From Riptortus pedestris (taxonomy: Eukaryota > Arthropoda > Insecta > Hemiptera > Alydidae), in the NCBI GenBank assembly GCA_019009955.1, contig CM032233.1:122349001-122413000 (forward strand): a DNA stretch of 64,000 nt. The letters run 5' to 3'. Both the position numbers and the translations under genes were made by a program. The notes under the pieces are model-generated. The model was not told the origin of the DNA, searched no databases, and saw nothing but the letters and a program-made list of their open reading frames with translations. How positions within the stretch are numbered: position 1 is the stretch's first letter; every line of letters begins with the position of its first letter. Below are positions 23,471 through 32,254 of the stretch, in pieces.

Positions 23471-23975
23471 GAATAAATCTCATAAAAGTGGAAGTGCTGC
23501 AAGTGGAAAGTTAAAAGTATCCCGGTTATTTATTGCAAATTCAGGCGATCATTTGGGGATTAAGTGGAGGAGGGAGATCGGCTCGCCTGATGCCATTAGT
23601 AGCAAGGGTGAACACGACCTTTAGCTTAAGTGAACACCCACTCCCACTCAGCTCACTCGCATTAACAATAACCCGATATATCACTAGCCTTTAATTCGAG
23701 GCTTAAATAGAAACCGGCTTCCTATTAATACACAATTTTACAGTCGCCCGTAAGATTACCCGCCCGGGCAGGAGAAATTTATTAAGGAACGAGCGCTACT
23801 GGCTAAGACAAATGTAGCCTTACTCTATAATATTTTTAGAAGATATCTCTTAACCTTTGAACATCAAGGCTGTGTCATTCGTGACATCTATGACGTAAGT
23901 TGTACCAAACAGGACAAGACTGGTGCTTAATACCCTCTTATTCAATAGTCAGCTACATGTCAAGGTCATTGCAGG
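23471..23975. other. Unassigned sequence
   Basis: Average GC is higher than the surroundings. There is no shared repeat and no supported coding frame. Confidence 0.4.
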
Positions 23976-24150
23976 AGTCGGCTGTTCGGTACTTTCCGAA
24001 GAGAGCTCTGGCGGCCGTTTTCGTAACTGTTCGTCCCTCGTGAATAAGTTTAGAGATCCCTTACTACTACACTTGTTATTGGGCAGATTACTCTATTGTA
24101 ATACTTCATGTGGGAAATCTGCTCAGTTTACGCAGCCCCTGCGTGAAGGA
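23976..24150 (-). mobile_element. HEL 5' fragment, minus strand
   Basis: Contains CCGAAGAGAGCTCTGGCGG, then GGGAAATCTGCTCAGTTTACG and CAGCCCCTGCGTGAAGGA. Only the first ~170 bp of the element are present. Confidence 0.7.
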
Positions 24151-24314
24151 CTTTTTAACTTTTCTAAATGTTATTTTGAGTCAAGAAGAGTGATTCTGAG
24201 CAGAATAAAATGGAAAATATGCATATGACATGTAGGTGTCATGTATGACACATCGGGAAACAGTAAATAAAACTCAATAACGTTGTTTCCGTTACGATAT
24301 ATATATTGGCTTAA

Positions 24315-24704
24315 CAGTTTGACTGCCCATTCCGCCTCGGGGCGTGAAACGCGGCGAAGAGAGGATGCCCGTCACGCCAAAGGGCGGGAACGGTTCATAC
24401 CGCGTTCCACGAGTTAGTGTGACTCGCATCTGCCTGAGAGCGTTGTATCGCACGGGCGCGCCAAATTTCAAATTTTGCTAACGCTCTCGGGCATGATGGG
24501 TACCTAAGATGGAAATTCCTTCCTAGGTGCCTGTCACGCCCAAAGGAGTAATTTTTATTTCCTCTCTTTTTTAACCCTCACATTAGATTTGCAACAAATA
24601 TCATTGGTTTTTTAAAAATATTTATGCATATTTCAAGTCAAATAACACGAAAAATGTAATGGGCCTCCAACCAAATTCACTTATTTTTGTGGGCAGTCAA
24701 ACTG
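24315..24704. mobile_element. TTAA-flanked MITE (390 bp)
   Basis: The inverted ends CAGTTTGACTGCCCA and TGGGCAGTCAAACTG (right end preceded by G) are flanked by TTAA (24311-24314 and 24705-24708), the target duplication of piggyBac-type transposons. The left half is GC-rich with several GGGCG[G/T]GAA and CACGCC motifs. There is no coding sequence, so it is a non-autonomous element. Confidence 0.8.
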
Positions 24705-24734
24705 TTAACTAATTCATTTTTGGATTATAAACAT

Positions 24735-25000
24735 CATCTGGTCAAATATTCTTAATCATTATCCTGCTGTAATTCAGCCAATATAGGTGTTATTTTAATG
24801 TAATTGAAAATACATTCTTGTACATACAATAATGAGAGATATATTATAAATAGAATGTATTCAAAATTAAGGAACAAATTTGAGACTGTAATTTTAGAGA
24901 AAATGGACTCCCTTGAACGAAACGCACTGGGGACGAAATTAAATAAGATATTTTAAAGAGGAAAAATGTTTTTTGTTTGGTCCCAGGCAATGGATATGTT

Positions 25001-25003
<3 letters not shown>
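24735..25003 (+). repeat. Dispersed repeat family E, plus copy
   Basis: CCTGCTGTAATTCAGCCAAT through CTTGAACGAAACGCACTGGG to GGCAATGGATATGTTG occurs inverted at 27030-27300, with its outer end also inverted at 26718-26757. It has no coding potential. Confidence 0.65.

Positions 25004-25066
<63 letters not shown>
25004..25066. repeat. (TA)n(GT)n compound microsatellite
   Basis: TA to 25034, then GT to 25066, joining repeat family E to a fold-back related repeat. Confidence 0.95.
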
Positions 25067-25067
<1 letters not shown>

Positions 25068-25400
25068 AATGTTGGTGAAAGAAACTTCTTAGTTTCTTCT
25101 ATGACCGTGGCCCTGCTCAATGTAAACAATACAGGGCAGGTTATTGTAACCAGTAACTCTAGTGCAATATGTATAGTAGTTATTAAGTTTCTTTAGTCTT
25201 GGTAAGTAAACATAGCTTAAACACCTCCTGTTACACTCTAATATAACAACAATGTGCAATATTATAACGTAGCAACTGTATTTTTACAGCCCTGAAAAAG
25301 ATAAAATAAAATTCTCGAAATATCGGCATAAACTAAGAAGTTTCTTTCGCCAACATTGACCAAACATCCCAAAAACAACACCATATATAAATATAACCTG
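25063..25400 (-). mobile_element. Fold-back related repeat, second copy
   Basis: The ends TCAATGTTGGTGAAAGAAAC (25066) and GTTTCTTTCGCCAACATTGA (about 25347) are inverted to each other. The inside matches one arm of the element at 12753-13098 and its outer part (12615-12752) in reverse. It is about 300 bp between the inverted ends. The class is unknown. Confidence 0.6.
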
Positions 25401-25757
25401 GTCGAAAACACCAACACAAATATATATATATATATTCACACTCACTTGAATTCATAAAATCTTTTTCATTTTTATTCATATACTCCCCTCGTATTAATAT
25501 ATTAATGAAAATATAAAGGTATTTTATGAAGTGGATTGGGAGTGACCTCTTTCACCCCGAACGTCTCGATCCCTTGATATATAGGTCAATATTCCCAACT
25601 TTATACTTTACAACCTCTGTCTGGTGTGACAATTTACATCGGGTCAAAGTTATATTTGTCAATATCTTTGTCCGTATTCGTTTTATAAAAATTATATGTA
25701 TATGTATATATGAATGTATGTACGTGTGTTTTCTTCCTATAACCATTTATTTCAGCC
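25401..25757. other. Unassigned AT-rich sequence
   Basis: A short (TA)n at 25421-25434. Open frames on both strands have no recognisable domain. Confidence 0.4.
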
Positions 25758-25759
25758 CC

Positions 25760-26124
25760 GTTGAGTTTCGAGAGTCTACCACTGCTTCTTAAAGGGTTTT
25801 TAAGCCATCAACTCTATATTAAAAAATAATCTTTATATTATAATATATGGACTATATTATATAATATAGTCGTCCTTATAAATATAATTGGCTAAACACG
25901 TTTTAGAACGTCGTTATTAATTAAATCAATTGAGGGAGGAAATTGACTCGCTCCATTGATTTGATTAATAAGGACAAGCTAAAACGTTTTTGGCCAATTA
26001 TATTTATAAGTAAGACTATATTATTTAATATTTGGTATATTATAGTATAAGAATTATTTTATAAAATAGAGATGATAGCTTAAATAACCCCTTGTGAAGG
26101 AGTTGTAGTCACTCCAAACGCAGT
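25760..26124. mobile_element. Fold-back element, near-complete palindrome
   Basis: Centred near 25942. The left arm reads outward through TAATTAAATCAATTGAGGGAG, AATATAATTGGC and TATATTATATAATATAG. The right arm mirrors it through CTCCATTGATTTGATTA and GGCCAATTATATTTATA. The outer ends pair GAGTTTCGAGAG...CCACTGCTTC with GAAGGAGTTGTAGTCACTCC. A single arm is repeated at 27340-27480. Confidence 0.65.
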
Positions 26125-26151
26125 TGGATATATATATAAAAAAGTAAAAAG

Positions 26152-26717
26152 TTCGTCACGCAGGGGCTGCGTAAACTAAGTAGATTTCCCACGTGAAGTT
26201 TTACAATAGAGAAATTTCACGAGAGCAGAACAGTTAAGGAAACGGCCGAACTAACTTTTGGCGGAAAACTCACTCTCATCCGTTTTCCGACCAGATTTAA
26301 TACAAATTCAAATATCTCTGTTAATATTCAAGATAGAGAATAAATGTATATAACAATATTTATAGTAAATTTAATTTACAATAAGATTGATTCTATACAA
26401 TTTTTCGATCCGACGTATAGTAACGGAAATATTTCGATTTTTCGAAAATCCTCCCCCTCTAAACCCCTCCCCTCCCACTGGTCAGATTTCATCCGTTAAC
26501 GAACTTGATCTTTGTTTTTACATAAATCGTTTAAATATCGAGTTTGGTAACGCTCAAACAAAAATTACGACCGCAAGAGCGGTAACAGACAAATATATAT
26601 AGGGCATCATTTTCGTCATCTACTAGGTAGGATCGATGGACATTTGAAGAAAAATTTCGAAAATTGCGTCATAAGTACGACCTCAATAGCTGATTTCCCT
26701 TAAGGGAAATCTGCTAA
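26152..26717 (+). mobile_element. HEL copy, complete reference copy (566 bp)
   Basis: Starts TTCGTCACGCAGGGGCTGCG, has AGCAGATTTCCC at 5' (reading TAAGTAGATTTCCC here), all internal blocks, only a vestigial ATATATAT at the microsatellite site, the 3' module CATCATTTTCGTCATCTACT, GACCTCAATAGCT, the perfect palindrome GATTTCCCTTAAGGGAAATC and terminal TGCTAA. It is the clearest copy for defining boundaries. It carries no ORF. Confidence 0.9.
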
Positions 26718-26756
26718 CATATCCATTGCCTGTGTCAAAAGCAAAAAAAAAACATT

Positions 26757-26843
<87 letters not shown>
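26757..26843. repeat. (CT)n(AT)n compound microsatellite
   Basis: CT to 26783, then AT to 26843, at the start of a HEL 3' fragment. Confidence 0.95.
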
Positions 26844-26849
<6 letters not shown>

Positions 26850-27027
26850 GAACGGACCTCATTTTCGTCAACTGGTAGGTTGGATCGATGGACCTTTGAA
26901 GAAATGTGTCGAAAACCTCTTCATGAGTACAACCTCAGTAAGTAATTTCTCTAAGGGAAATCTGCTAATATCAGTAAATCGTGTTCTACAACACTGATCC
27001 GATGCATTGGCAGGAGATATCGCATAC
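26844..27027 (+). mobile_element. HEL 3' fragment plus 58 bp of flank, duplicated at 32476-32659
   Basis: TTTGAACGGACCTCATTTTC to CTGCTAA (26969) is a HEL 3' end with private substitutions (CAACTGGTAGGTTGG, ACCTCTTCATGAG). The sequence beyond the terminus (TATCAGTAAATCGTGTTCTA to GATATCGCATACAA) is also identical at 32476-32659, so the duplicated unit crosses the element boundary. Confidence 0.8.
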
Positions 27028-27029
27028 AA

Positions 27030-27300
27030 AAAAAAACATTTTTCTTCTTTAAAATATCTTATTTGATTTCGTCCCCAGTGCGTTTCGTTCAAGGGAGTCT
27101 ATTTTCTCTAAAATTACAGTTTCAAATTTGTTTCTTAATATTGAATACATTCTATTTACTGTATATCTCTCAATATTATTTCCCTAATTTTTATGACCAA
27201 TATCTAGATGCTTAATTAGAATTGCCAAATTTTGTTTTTTTTGTTTACCTAATTCGATTAAAATAACATCTCTATTGGCTGTATTACAACAGGCCAATGA
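27030..27300 (-). repeat. Dispersed repeat family E, minus copy
   Basis: Reverse complement of 24735-24990: CCCCAGTGCGTTTCGTTCAAG, CTCTAAAATTACAGT, ATTGAATACATTCTATTTA and ATTGGCTGTATTACAACAGG. It diverges beyond 27300. Confidence 0.65.
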
Positions 27301-27339
27301 TTATAAATATTACGTTTTTATGACCTGTTATGAATGAAC

Positions 27340-27480
27340 ATGCCAATTATTTTTATAAGTATGGCTTTATTATATATTATATTTGGTATATTATAAAATA
27401 AGGATTATTTTATAAAATAGAGTTGATGGCTAAATTACCCCTAGGAAAGGAGTGGTGGACACTCGAAACGCGTAGAGGAT
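27340..27480 (+). repeat. Single arm of the 25760-26124 fold-back element
   Basis: GCCAATTATTTTTATAAGTA, TTTGGTATATTATAAAATAAGG and TTTTATAAAATAGAGTTGATGGC match the right arm. It ends with GGAGTGGTGGACACTCGAAACGC, a stem-loop followed by GAAAC. Confidence 0.65.
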
Positions 27481-27706
27481 GTAATAAATGGTTATATAAA
27501 GAAATTAACTTTATTTCAGACCTCATGGCTCTTAAAACATTCATAAGTGATAAATAGTCTGGGAAACAGGTCTCAATAACTGGAAGTCCTCCCAGTAATT
27601 TCTTTAAGTCATTACACAAGGCCTTTCGGCACTAGCGTGCCATCATCAGGTGCTACCAAAAAAAAAAAAAAGAAACATTTTTAGGCCATGTTTCTTATCT
27701 AATAAT
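27481..27706 (-). other. Sequence with a CTGATGA-hairpin-GAAA module
   Basis: On the minus strand CCTGATGATGGCACGCTAGT continues into GCCGAAAGGCCTTGTG (27621-27650), with a 5-bp GGCAC/GTGCC stem. A diverged version lies at 32329-32356. No coding region is supported. See findings. Confidence 0.5.
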
Positions 27707-28026
<320 letters not shown>

Positions 28027-28070
28027 GAATTTGGTATAGTTGATAAGAGTGTTAGTTCTCTTGGGGAAAA

Positions 28071-28085
28071 CTGCATCTCAGATAG
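28071..28085. repeat. Target-site duplication of SINE A, left
   Basis: CTGCATCTCAGATAG is repeated exactly at 29551-29565, on the other side of the SINE and its nested insertion. Confidence 0.85.
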
Positions 28086-28786
28086 TTTTTTTTTATTAAT
28101 TAATTTTTTATTAACGTCCACTTTTTGCAAATAAGACTAATTGGGACGGGTTATACACTTTTCTAGCCAGGGTAGGATTTTAGGATGTTATTTAATAAAT
28201 TTCGCCACTAAATAATTTCCTTTGGCCAGGCGGGAATCGAACTCGCCACTCTAGGTTTGCCATGTGAGATAAAGGTCAACAGTAGTGAGATTATGAGGCT
28301 TCTGGGCCCCCCCACTCCTCCTCCCCCTGGAAGCTCATGGGCTCCCCCCACTCCTCACCGAGGCGGCCCCACCCCCTGGAGGCTCACCCCCCTGGAGGTT
28401 GGCTAGAGGCTCACCCCCCTGGAGGCTCACCACCTCCGGGGTACGTAAGCTAGGAGAAAGATTGAGTCATGGTATGAGGAAGAATCCTCTGTCTGTGAAC
28501 TCACCCAGCTCTTATCAGTTCAGCGGATGTAATATTATCATTTCGTGGTTAGCAATGTGATTAAATGTAGTTTATTTTAAAGGAACATGTCTCTGCTTGT
28601 CCAGCTGACGTATATTGACTGGAGTCATGTTAGGAGGAAGCTCGTCACTGTCTGTGAACTCACCCAGCTCCTATCAGTTTAGAGGATGTAATATTATCAT
28701 TTCGCGGTTAGCAATGTGATTAAATGTAGTTTATTTTAAAGGGACTTGTCGGTGCTGGTCGGCACACTCATGGTAGTGATCACGAG

Positions 28787-28796
28787 TATATATAAA
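28787..28796 (+). promoter_or_regulatory. TATA-like box upstream of the 73-codon frame
   Basis: TATATATAAA lies in the unique core, about 80 bp upstream of the ATG at 28878. In an AT-rich genome it could be chance. Confidence 0.3.
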
Positions 28797-28877
28797 TGGA
28801 ATTATCATGAAGGCAGTGGCTGTAATTGTTATAAATATGACTGGTCAGCGATGACTATGTGTATTATAGATTAGAAG

Positions 28878-29099
28878 ATGACTTCATGCACATGTTGGGA
28901 TGAGATTTCGTCCTCGGACGGACTCTGCTATAATTTTCTTCTCCATTTTCAACACAAGTTGAATTGGGAATTAGTATCGAAACATTATCGATTTAGCACA
29001 CAAGAATTAGGATCATTTATTAATCTAGTTGATTGGAAAAAAATTTCTAGATATAATCCTATTACTGATGACATATTATACCTGCTAACCGCGAAATGA
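28878..29099 (+). CDS. 73-residue protein with D-W-x-x-I-S type repeats, cargo of a long-inverted-repeat element
   Basis: The intact frame begins ATG at 28878 and stops TGA at 29097-29099. Its last four codons lie in the right inverted repeat. After a Cys-containing start (MTSCTCWDEISSSDG), it has two repeat units of about 22 residues: HKLNWELVSKHYRFSTQEL (about residues 26-44) and NLVDWKKISRYNPITDDIL (about 49-67). The pattern [hydrophobic]-[D/N]-W-x-x-[I/V]-S-x-[Y/H] recurs in repeat proteins of large DNA viruses of algae, amoebae and some animals. Function is unknown, and no enzyme motif or signal peptide is seen. An AATAAA at about 29219-29224 could serve as a polyadenylation signal. It may be a shortened member of a longer repeat protein. 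Confidence 0.55.
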   Translation: MTSCTCWDEISSSDGLCYNFLLHFQHKLNWELVSKHYRFSTQELGSFINLVDWKKISRYNPITDDILYLLTAK

Positions 29100-29565
29100 T
29101 AATATTACATCCTCTAAACTGATAGGAGCTGGGTGAGTTCACAGACAGTGACGAGCTTCCTCCTAACATGACTCCAGTCAATATACGTCAGCTGGACAAG
29201 CAGAGACATGTTCCTTTAAAATAAACTACATTTAATCACATTGCTAACCACGAAATGATAATATTACATCCGCTGAACTGATAAGAGCTGGGTGAGTTCA
29301 CAGACAGAGGATTCTTCCTCATACCATGACTCAATCTTTCTCCTAGCTTACGTACCCCGGTGGTGGTGCGCTTCCTGGGGGGTGAGCCTCTAGCCACCCT
29401 GCTGGGGGGTGCGCCTCCGGGGGGGGGGGCCGCCTCGGTGCGGCGGGGGGGGAGCCCAGGAGCTGCCCGGGGGAGGAGGCGTGGGGGGGCCCAGAAGCCT
29501 CATAATCTCACTACTGTCAACGCTTTAACTCACATGACCAACCTGAGCCCCTGCATCTCAGATAG

Positions 29566-30046
29566 ACCCTTTCCCATGACTCCAGGGTCATTTCAGACTC
29601 GAGTGGCTATTCAAAGTCAAAACATACGTTTCTCAATATAATTCATTAGCAAAAAAAAAATTAAAATAATTAATTGTGTTTAGAATATATTTTTTCAGTA
29701 TTAGAAGTCATTTTGGAGTTCCAAATAGCAAATTATTTATTGCAGGTTCATATACTTCTCTGTAACTTCCAGAAGAAAATTTGATCATAAATGATGTACT
29801 AATGCATAGCTAAAAGGATCGTTATACGGAAAAATACATTTATTTCATATCGTCAAATACGAATTATAACTGTTTTTAACCAAATCCTTTGATAGTCATT
29901 CCATATAAGAAGTACGTTTTCGTTATGTGTGCTAAATATGAAGAGATTACTTAGTTTAACTTGTAACCTAAGCTCCATTCAGGGAGCTAGATAATTTCTT
30001 CCTATTTCACTCTATTTGTTGTACTTTGATATGAAACGTTATTTAT
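29566..30046. other. Unassigned AT-rich sequence
   Basis: No recognised repeat or coding region. Confidence 0.4.
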
Positions 30047-30050
30047 TTAA

Positions 30051-31110
30051 CCCTCCGTCGGGCGCGTGATCTCTCAGATACAGTTTCTAGAAAAATATTT
30101 GCCACACCTCCTAGCAGAGAGTGGTGTTGTAGTGCTTCAAGTTATGTGTTTTAGAAAACTCCCCCTCAAGGTATGTTGAGTCACTGTGTTTGATGGAGTC
30201 GTGAGTTTGACCTGTCATTAAATTTTATCTCCTAGATATCACGCGCCCGATCTCGTAAGTTTTTTTGAAATCTGTATTTCATAAATATGTACATCAATTA
30301 AGTTTCTCTTTATTAAATGGAATCATAAAAACCTATTATTCTATTATTTTGCTCAAACATGAGCTTTCAAAAGAACTTGTACAAGGATATATTGCACGAC
30401 GCAGTGACAATAGTAGACGTTTACCAACCGAACTAAGGACGAAACTTGAAGACTACAGAGACACATAAGAGTACACTAGCTCATTGGACCATACATTGAA
30501 CTCAAGTACAGAACAGCATAAAAAAAGGCCCTCCGCTACAACGAACAAAAGAAAATGATGTGAACCAAGCAAAACTGAAAATAAATGTAGGTGTACTAAT
30601 TACTGTTGTGAGATTTGCAAAAACAAAATTTGTTAACAACATAGTTCCATGCTTTGTCCTAATTGTAATGCAGCTCTGCAAAAGAAATAACAATTAAACT
30701 GGTATTTTTAAAATTTTTTGATGATTTTCATTAAGTCTTATATAAAAGTGATTTCGTGCTACTTATTTTTGATTGAGGTTATATTTAGATATTTTTTTAT
30801 ATAGTTCACAAACCGAAATGAAATATGTATAATTAAGGCATGTGCATTTAAACAATTCCTTTTGATATTTGCGTTTTTTAATTATATTTTAAAAATTCCA
30901 CCGTTTCTTTATATTATAATACTTGTCAATTTTAAAAATTATTTACTTCTTTCAAACAAATACTTCCTCTTTTATGGTTTCTAATCACACGCTCAACATT
31001 TTAGTGCAAAATATATAACAAAAAACTGTATTTCCGTAAAAACGGTTGAGGATGATCTGTGAGATACACGCGCCCGATGGCGGAATATTCTTGACGCGCC
31101 CGACCGAGGG
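30051..31110 (+). mobile_element. piggyBac element remnant (1060 bp)
   Basis: Flanked by TTAA (30047-30050, 31111-31114). Inverted ends CCCTCCGTCGGGCGCGTGAT and, from the right, CCCTCGGTCGGGCGCGTCA. Sub-terminal repeats carry further CACGCGCCCGA motifs (about 30240 and 31068). A shorter copy of the same family lies inverted at 46989-47781. Only the C-terminal part of the transposase remains. Confidence 0.85.
30265..30690 (+). pseudogene. C-terminal remnant of piggyBac transposase
   Basis: 30265-30468 encodes a helical segment with NGIIKTYYSIILLKHELSK and the basic RRSDNSRRLPTELRTKLED expected near the end of the transposase core. Frame-shifted sequence at about 30560-30690 encodes a cysteine pattern (RCTNYCCEICKNK, then CPNCNAALQKK and stop), the cysteine-rich zinc-binding domain at the piggyBac C-terminus. 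The catalytic Asp residues and everything upstream are missing, so it is inactive. Confidence 0.7.
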
Positions 31111-31114
31111 TTAA

Positions 31115-31480
31115 GCCTTGGAAACAGTCTAAATTTGTCAATGTTCCTCCATTAGCCACTGAGCCGTGCTTCACGCATATATTGAGTGAAATGAATATAT
31201 TATTCCATTTTTAAGCTAATCCACTTTATATATTCCGAAAAGCAATATTTATTTCAAGCCCTCATTGACGGGTAACAACAAGTGAAAATTAATTCATAAA
31301 TTAATGTCAATTCGCTTTTCAGGTCACGGCTATGATGTGAATAACTGTAAAGTTTCTAAACATGTTAAATGCTATTTGTATTATACTGTCACTATGAATG
31401 GATTCTTCAATTCATAAATTAATCCAATCTCTATATTTCCACAAAAACCATTTGTATCTCGACCTTTAACGATATTTTAC
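31115..31480. other. Unassigned AT-rich sequence
   Basis: No recognised feature. ATTCATAAATTAAT occurs twice (about 31291 and 31412). Confidence 0.4.
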
Positions 31481-31481
31481 A

Positions 31482-31485
31482 TGTG

Positions 31486-31533
<48 letters not shown>
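31482..31533. repeat. (TG)n(TA)n microsatellite
   Basis: Short TG tract to 31493, then TA to about 31533. Confidence 0.9.
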
Positions 31534-31539
<6 letters not shown>

Positions 31540-31639
31540 TACATTCGCGATCAGATTTATTACGTAGTGAGTGAACATCTCAACTTCCAACCCCCGTTGG
31601 AGGGCCTAGAGAATGAGCTGTCTCAAATTCCCCCTTCCC

Positions 31640-32192
31640 CAAACGCCTAACCATATTCCGAGTCAGCCATTAACTGCTGTTTAGGGTTGAATGTAGGGGT
31701 TAAATATCGAGTATGGTATAAAACAATTAATATTTTCGAGGTAAAAGCTTGAAATCTTAATAGATGACTTGATCACATAGTTGCATGTATGTATTAAACG
31801 TTCAGTGAAAACAATATTTGGTATTTAAGATTGGAATAAAGTGCTTCATGATATTACAGCCTATTGCTATTCAGACATGAGTGGGGGATAACTGAATGCT
31901 GAAAACTAAAAAAAACAACATTTCTCTGTTAATATTCAGAATAGAGAAAATATGAATATAATAATAGTTATAGGTAATTAAATTTACAATAAGATTGGTT
32001 CTGTACAAATTTTCGATACAACGTATGACAAAGGGGATAATTTGAATTTTCGAAATTTCCCCCTCTAATCCTCCCCCCCTCCCCATCTCCAGGTCCGATT
32101 TCAGCCGTTAACGAACTTGATCCTTAGGTTTACATAACAAGTTTGGTAACGATAAGACTAAAATTGCGACCACTAAAAATATAAAGACAGAC

Positions 32193-32254
<62 letters not shown>
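31640..32254 (+). mobile_element. HEL subfamily 2 copy, 5' truncated, ends at its microsatellite
   Basis: ACAATATTTGGTATTTAAG, AGTGCTTCATGATATTACAG, ACATGAGTGGGGGATAAC, CAATAAGATTGGTTCTG, GTTAACGAACTTGATCC and the (TA)n at 32195-32254 follow the family order. The GT tract and sequence from 32255 replace the 3' module. Confidence 0.7.

Larger units (their letters stand above)
28281..29515. mobile_element. Long-inverted-repeat element (1235 bp) carrying a small gene
   Basis: Ends AGTAGTGAGATTATGAGGCT and its complement are flanked by GTCAAC (28275-28280 and 29516-29521). Read alternatively, CAGTAG ends are flanked by TCAA. The arms are about 430 bp each (28281-28716 and 29087-29515). The inner ~290 bp look almost identical. 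The outer ~150 bp are C/G-rich and diverged. Each arm holds a block CTGTCTGTGAACTCACCCAG...TAATATTATCATTTCG in two direct copies. The ~370-bp core carries the 73-codon frame described next. Long inverted repeats, AG...CT ends and a 6-bp duplication resemble Maverick/Polinton elements, but none of their usual genes is present. Confidence 0.75.
28086..29550 (-). mobile_element. tRNA-derived SINE family A, split by a nested element
   Basis: The SINE is in two parts, 28086-28280 and 29516-29550, with the element 28281-29515 between. On the minus strand it starts GGGGCTCAGGTTGGTCATGT (tRNA-like head), has the B-box region GAGTTCGATTCCCGCC, a tail ending GTGGACGTTAATAA, and 15-bp target duplications. 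Related copies lie at 36185-36417 and 42346-42575. The family is inferred to use RNA polymerase III and to depend on a LINE. Confidence 0.8.

Noticed and set aside
25291..25320. Functional hammerhead ribozyme at this copy
   Set aside because: The core reads CTGAAAA and the stem is degraded, so it cannot satisfy CUGANGA with a paired stem II.
28281..29515. hAT or piggyBac assignment of the long-inverted-repeat element
   Set aside because: The CAGTAG ends could suggest hAT, but no 8-bp duplication exists. No TTAA duplication is present either.
29360..29641. 93-codon frame rich in Gly and Arg
   Set aside because: It covers the G-rich outer inverted repeat and runs into the SINE. Composition and G runs explain it, and the other arm does not preserve it.
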